A stretch of 64,000 nt of DNA. Origin: Aeromicrobium sp. (lineage in GTDB: Bacteria > Actinomycetota > Actinomycetes > Propionibacteriales > Nocardioidaceae). The position numbers and the translations under genes are program-made. The stretch covers positions 62,001-126,000 of the forward strand of contig NZ_JAGLCD010000012.1 in assembly GCF_023146395.1 (NCBI RefSeq), given 5' to 3'. The notes under the pieces are model-generated. The model ran no database searches. It had not been told where the DNA came from and worked only from the letters and a program-made list of their open reading frames with translations. Below are positions 60,517-64,000 of this stretch, in pieces (position 1 is the first letter of the stretch; every line of letters begins with the position of its first letter).

Positions 60517-61002
60517 ATGACTTTTACGGTCGGCGAAACGGTGGTCTACCCGAACCACGGGGCGGCAGTGATCGAGGACATCGAGACCAGGAAGATCAAG
60601 GGAGAGGATCGTGACTACCTCGTGCTGCGCATCATCGCGCAGAACGACCTCGTCGTCCGCGTCCCCGCCTGCAACCTCGATCTCGTGGGGGTGCGCGACG
60701 TCGTCGACGCCGACGGCCTCGAGCGGGTCTTCAGCGTCCTGCGTGCCGAGCACGTCGAGGAGCCGACCAACTGGTCGCGCCGGTACAAGGCGAACCTCGA
60801 GAAGCTGCACTCCGGCGACGTCATGAAGGTCTCGGAGGTCGTGCGCGACCTCTGGCGCCGCGGCAACGACCGCGGCCTCTCCGCCGGCGAGAAGCGCATG
60901 CTCGCCAAGGCCCGTCAGATCCTGGTCTCCGAGCTCGCGCTCGCCGAGAACACCAACGAGGACAAGGCCGAGGCCCGCCTCGACGAGGTCCTCGCCAGCT
61001 GA
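60517..61002 (+). CDS. carD: CarD-family RNA polymerase-binding regulator
   Basis: 161 aa. The N-terminal Tudor-like RNA-polymerase-interaction domain ([38 protein letters not shown]) is followed by the helical DNA-binding domain with [31 protein letters not shown] and a basic [16 protein letters not shown]. CarD stabilises open complexes, especially at rRNA promoters, and is essential in mycobacteria. Good AGGAAAGG site; a TAAACT hexamer at 60484-60489 could be the -10. A terminator follows, separating it from ispF. Confidence 0.95.
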   Translation: MTFTVGETVVYPNHGAAVIEDIETRKIKGEDRDYLVLRIIAQNDLVVRVPACNLDLVGVRDVVDADGLERVFSVLRAEHVEEPTNWSRRYKANLEKLHSGDVMKVSEVVRDLWRRGNDRGLSAGEKRMLAKARQILVSELALAENTNEDKAEARLDEVLAS

Positions 61003-61018
61003 TCGTCAGCCAGCAGAG

Positions 61019-61059
61019 CTCGACCACCGTGCGGTTCGCCGCCGGTGGTCGAGTTTTTT
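61019..61059 (+). terminator. Rho-independent terminator after carD
   Basis: CTCGACCACCG (61019-61029) pairs with CGGTGGTCGAG (61043-61053) and is followed by six T (61054-61059): a classical intrinsic terminator. Confidence 0.85.
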
Positions 61060-61189
61060 GTGGGGGCCCGGCCGGCGGTCCCGGCCGTGGTTCGACCGAA
61101 CCTGAGGGAATGCGGGTGTCCCGGCCCCCTCAACCCCTCAGACTGCGTCGCGCAGCAGCCACAAACCCTCAGACTCCGTCGTCGGGGGC

Positions 61190-61657
61190 TCAGGCGAGCG
61201 TGAGCAGGGCGGTCGCGATCGCGGCCACCCCCTCGCCGCGGCCGGTGAGGCCGAGGCCGTCGGTCGTGGTGCCCGAGACGCTCACGGGGGCGCCGATCGC
61301 CTGGCCGAGCACCTGTTGGGCCTCGTCGCGGCGTGAGCCCACCCGTGGCTGGTTGCCGATGACCTGGACCGCGACGTTGGCGATCTCGAAACCGGCGGCC
61401 CGGACCCGGTTGGCGGTCTCGTCCAGGAACTCCACCCCGGAGGCTCCGGAGCGGCGCGGATCGTCGACCCCGAAGACCGAGCCGATGTCGCCGAGCCCGG
61501 CGGCGCTGAGCAGCGCGTCGACCATGGCGTGGGCCGCGCAGTCGCCGTCGGAGTGTCCGTCGAGGCCCCGGGGCGCGTCCGGCCAGAGCAGGCCGGCGAC
61601 CCACAACGGGCGGCCGTCGACGAGCCGGTGCACGTCGGTGCCGATCCCGGTTCTCAT
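61190..61657 (-). CDS. ispF: 2-C-methyl-D-erythritol 2,4-cyclodiphosphate synthase
   Basis: MEP-pathway enzyme making the cyclic diphosphate precursor of isoprenoids. 155 aa. The zinc ligands are Asp8 and His10 (GIGTDVHRL) and His43; [26 protein letters not shown] is the family signature, with [14 protein letters not shown] at the C-terminus. In most actinobacteria ispD lies between carD and ispF on the same strand; here ispD is absent and ispF is reversed. ATG at 61657. Confidence 0.93.
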   Translation of the reverse strand: MRTGIGTDVHRLVDGRPLWVAGLLWPDAPRGLDGHSDGDCAAHAMVDALLSAAGLGDIGSVFGVDDPRRSGASGVEFLDETANRVRAAGFEIANVAVQVIGNQPRVGSRRDEAQQVLGQAIGAPVSVSGTTTDGLGLTGRGEGVAAIATALLTLA

Positions 61658-61719
61658 GGCTCGATCATGCCGTACGCTCCCCGCCCCCCGCGGGGGACGG
61701 GGAGAGGGCGCCGGGCCGA

Positions 61720-61725
61720 TAGACT
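61720..61725 (+). promoter_or_regulatory. Leaderless-type -10 box (TAGACT) of cysS
   Basis: TAGACT lies 7 bases before the cysS GTG at 61733. A strong GC dyad (CTCCCCG...CGGGGAG, 61677-61704) lies upstream of it, between the divergent ispF and cysS promoters. Confidence 0.5.
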
Positions 61726-61732
61726 CGTGCGT

Positions 61733-63139
61733 GTGACGGTGCGCCTGTACGACTCTGCGACCCGGGAGACGACCGACCTCGTGCCGGTGGTGCCCGGGCA
61801 GGTGAGCATCTACCACTGCGGTCTCACGGTGCAGGGCCCTCCGCACCTGGGCCACATCCGCAAGGAGGTCGTCTTCGACGTCCTGCGGCGCTGGCTCGAG
61901 CGGGCCGGCTACGAGGTCACGATCATCGCCAACGTCACCGACGTCGACGACAAGATCATCGCGAAGGGCCGCGAGCAGGGGCGCCCCTGGTACGCGGTCG
62001 CCTACGAGAACGAGCGGGCGCTGCACGCGGCGTACGAGGTGCTGGGCTGCACAGCGCCCACCTACGAGCCGCGCGCCACGGGGCACGTGCCCGAGATGAT
62101 CGAGATGATGCAGACGCTGATCGAGCGCGGCCACGCGTACGCGGCCGACGACGGTTCGGGCGACGTCTACTTCGACGTGCGCTCGTGGCCCGCCTACGGC
62201 GCGCTCAGCAACCAGAAGGTCGACGAAATGCAGGCCGCCGAGGACGCGCCGCCCGAGGGCAAGCGCGACCCCCGCGACTTCGCGCTCTGGAAGGGCAGCA
62301 AGGCGGGGGAGCCTGAGACCGCAAGCTGGCCCACCCCCTGGGGTCGCGGGCGCCCCGGCTGGCACCTGGAGTGCTCGGCCATGGCCGCGAAGTACCTCGG
62401 CCACGAGTTCGACATCCACGGCGGCGGGCTCGACCTGCGCTTCCCGCACCACGAGAACGAGCTGGCCCAGTCCTCGGCCGCGGGGCAGGCGTTCGCCCGG
62501 CGCTGGATGCACAACGCGATGCTTAACCTCGGCGGCGCCAAGATGTCCAAGAGCGTCGGCAACACGCTGTCGGTCAGCGAGGTCGTCAAGCGCTTCCCGG
62601 CCATCGCGGTGCGCTACTACCTGCTCGCGGCGCACTACCGCTCGGTCATCGAGTACTCCGAGGAGGCCCTGGCCGAGACCGCCGTGGCCGTCGAGCGGAT
62701 CACCGGTTTCGTGACCCGCGCGGCCGAGCTCGTGGGCCCGGGCGAGCCGGGCGAGGTCCCAGCGGAGTTCGCGGCCGCGATGGACGACGACCTCGCGGTG
62801 CCGGCGGCGCTCGCGATCCTGAACGGGTCGGTCACCCGGGGCAACGGGCAGCTCGCCACCGGGGGACCGGAGCTGGCGGCCACGCTCGCCGAGGTGCGGG
62901 GCATGCTCGACGTGCTCGGCGTCGACCCGCTGTCTCCGGTCTGGGTCGCCCGCGGTGGCGCATCGGGCGCCGACGCGGCGCTCGACAGCCTGATCGGTGA
63001 CCTGCTGGACCAGCGCGCGACCGCGCGCGCTGACAAGGACTTCGCGGCAGCCGACCGGGTGCGCGATCAGCTCACGGCCGCCGGGATCGAGATCGAGGAC
63101 ACCCCCCACGGACCTCGGTGGACGGTGAAGGGACAGTAA
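61733..63139 (+). CDS. cysS: Cysteinyl-tRNA synthetase
   Basis: Class I aminoacyl-tRNA synthetase charging tRNA-Cys. 468 aa. The zinc-ligand Cys29 and HIGH-like motif [13 protein letters not shown] lie at residues 29-41; [41 protein letters not shown] and KMSKS (residues 270-274) are intact, so this is CysS, not the mycothiol ligase MshC. GTG start supported by a leaderless -10 box. The stop shares its last base with the rlmB ATG (TAATG). Confidence 0.95.
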   Translation: MTVRLYDSATRETTDLVPVVPGQVSIYHCGLTVQGPPHLGHIRKEVVFDVLRRWLERAGYEVTIIANVTDVDDKIIAKGREQGRPWYAVAYENERALHAAYEVLGCTAPTYEPRATGHVPEMIEMMQTLIERGHAYAADDGSGDVYFDVRSWPAYGALSNQKVDEMQAAEDAPPEGKRDPRDFALWKGSKAGEPETASWPTPWGRGRPGWHLECSAMAAKYLGHEFDIHGGGLDLRFPHHENELAQSSAAGQAFARRWMHNAMLNLGGAKMSKSVGNTLSVSEVVKRFPAIAVRYYLLAAHYRSVIEYSEEALAETAVAVERITGFVTRAAELVGPGEPGEVPAEFAAAMDDDLAVPAALAILNGSVTRGNGQLATGGPELAATLAEVRGMLDVLGVDPLSPVWVARGGASGADAALDSLIGDLLDQRATARADKDFAAADRVRDQLTAAGIEIEDTPHGPRWTVKGQ

Positions 63140-64000
63140 TGCCAGGCAACAGCCAGCGCCGAGGCGCCATCAAGAAGTCCGGCAAGGGCAATCCCACGGC
63201 CGGATCGGGAGGGCGTCGCCGCCAGGGCCTGGAGGGCAAGGGGCCCACGCCGCGCGCCGAGGAGCGTCCGAACCACAAGGCCTACAAGATGGCCAAGGCC
63301 GCCGACAAGCGCCAGGCCGCCCGGCCCAAGCGCAAGGGCAGTGACGGCGGGCCGGAGTGGGTCGCCGGCCGCAACTCGGTCGTCGAGCTGCTGCGCGCGA
63401 AGGTGCCCGTGGCGGGTCTGTACATCGCCGAGGGCATCGAGCGCGACGAGCGGCTCCGTGAGATCTTCCGGCTGTCGTCGGAGCACCACGTGCCGATGCT
63501 GGAGATCACGCGCGGCGAGCTCGACCGGCTCACGACCGGTGCGGTCCACCAGGGCATCGCGGCCAAGCTCAACGCCTACGAGTACGCCCACCCCGACGAC
63601 CTGCTCGACCTGGCCGCCGAGCGCGGCGAGGACCCGCTCATCGTCGTCCTCGACGGCGTCACGGACCCCCGCAACCTCGGCGCCGTCGTGCGGTCGGCTT
63701 CCGGCTTCGGCGCCCACGGCGTCGTGATCCCGGAGCGACGCTCGGCCCAGATGACCGCGTCGGCGTGGAAGACCTCCGCCGGTGCCGCAGCGCGCGTGCG
63801 CGTCGCCCGCGCGACCAACCTCACGCGGCAGATCAAGGCGTACCAGGAGGCGGGCGTCATGGTCGTCGGCCTGGCCGCCGACGGCGACGTCTCGCTGCCC
63901 GACCTCGAGCTCGCCGACGGGCCGCTCGTGGTCGTGATCGGCAGCGAGGGCAAGGGCATCTCGCGTCTGGTGGCCGAGAACTGCGACCAGCTCGTCAGCA
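63139..64000 (+). CDS. rlmB: 23S rRNA 2'-O-methyltransferase RlmB (3' end outside the window)
   Basis: TrmH/SpoU-family methyltransferase expected to modify G2251 of 23S rRNA. 287 codons are visible and the frame is still open at the window end. A basic, low-complexity N-terminus (residues 1-70) precedes the substrate-binding domain ([28 protein letters not shown]) and the SPOUT domain with [26 protein letters not shown] and the knot motif [14 protein letters not shown]. Coupled to cysS by TAATG. Confidence 0.92.
   Translation, partial: MPGNSQRRGAIKKSGKGNPTAGSGGRRRQGLEGKGPTPRAEERPNHKAYKMAKAADKRQAARPKRKGSDGGPEWVAGRNSVVELLRAKVPVAGLYIAEGIERDERLREIFRLSSEHHVPMLEITRGELDRLTTGAVHQGIAAKLNAYEYAHPDDLLDLAAERGEDPLIVVLDGVTDPRNLGAVVRSASGFGAHGVVIPERRSAQMTASAWKTSAGAAARVRVARATNLTRQIKAYQEAGVMVVGLAADGDVSLPDLELADGPLVVVIGSEGKGISRLVAENCDQLVS

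Noticed and set aside
61677-61732. T-box or other riboswitch before cysS
   Set aside because: The predicted transcript starts at the GTG, there is no leader, and no T-box consensus is visible.
1-64000. tRNA, rRNA or insertion sequences
   Set aside because: I looked for cloverleaf arms with CCA-type ends, rRNA signatures and transposase genes in gaps and saw none; gaps are short and mostly filled by the repeats described.

Overview
The window is high-GC actinobacterial chromosome. Three things point to a mycothiol-making, menaquinone-respiring actinomycete: mshA, an intact mce operon (yrbEA-yrbEB-mceA-F), and the mshA/ybjN/gpm/senX3/regX3/phoU and carD/ispF/cysS/rlmB neighbourhoods. Gene content and style suggest Nocardioidaceae (Aeromicrobium- or Nocardioides-like), but that is inference. 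Almost all of the sequence codes for protein. I saw no tRNA, rRNA, CRISPR array, prophage or insertion sequence.

Layout. 1-3.9 kb: System II cytochrome c maturation (resA-ccdA-resB-resC). 4.1-6.2 kb: a two-gene ABC exporter. 6.2-20.5 kb: menaquinone genes menA, menE, menC, menD, menF and menG, interleaved with small membrane proteins, a Cds1-like PLP enzyme, an NmrA-like oxidoreductase, a GMC oxidoreductase/aldehyde dehydrogenase pair and two tandem SGNH hydrolases. 20.6-38.1 kb: a P-loop NTPase, the complete nuoA-N operon for Complex I, and a polyprenyl diphosphate synthase that probably supplies the quinone tail. Quinone synthesis, quinone side chain, Complex I and cytochrome c assembly therefore lie within 38 kb. 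38.4-48.0 kb: rarD, divergent from the mce lipid-import operon. 48.1-51.7 kb: a minus-strand set (CrtC/AttH-like protein, DUF2236/MpaB-type oxygenase, internally deleted multicopper oxidase) divergent from a TetR regulator. 51.8-57.8 kb: an SDR, mshA, ybjN, a DsbA-fold protein without its cysteines, gpmA, a TfoX-N protein and the regX3-senX3 two-component system. 59.0-64 kb: phoU, a lipoprotein, carD, ispF (opposite strand), cysS and the start of rlmB.

Control signals. At least fifteen genes have a TANNNT hexamer 6-8 bases before the start codon, which suggests leaderless transcripts and supports the starts chosen. CRP/GlxR-like palindromes lie before nuoA (two), the mce operon and the TetR gene. 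GTTCAC repeats resembling PHO boxes lie between senX3 and phoU. Clear hairpin terminators follow phoU and carD.

The least explained feature is a set of interspersed repeats. A 22-bp-unit element starts 3-5 bases after the stop codon of four genes, and two of its copies fit exactly between convergent stop codons. A second family (GGCGGTGAGT...) follows three other genes. At least three more repeat types have entered gene junctions of the nuo operon, in two cases as in-frame tails of NuoE and NuoJ. I do not recognise the 22-bp element as a named family.
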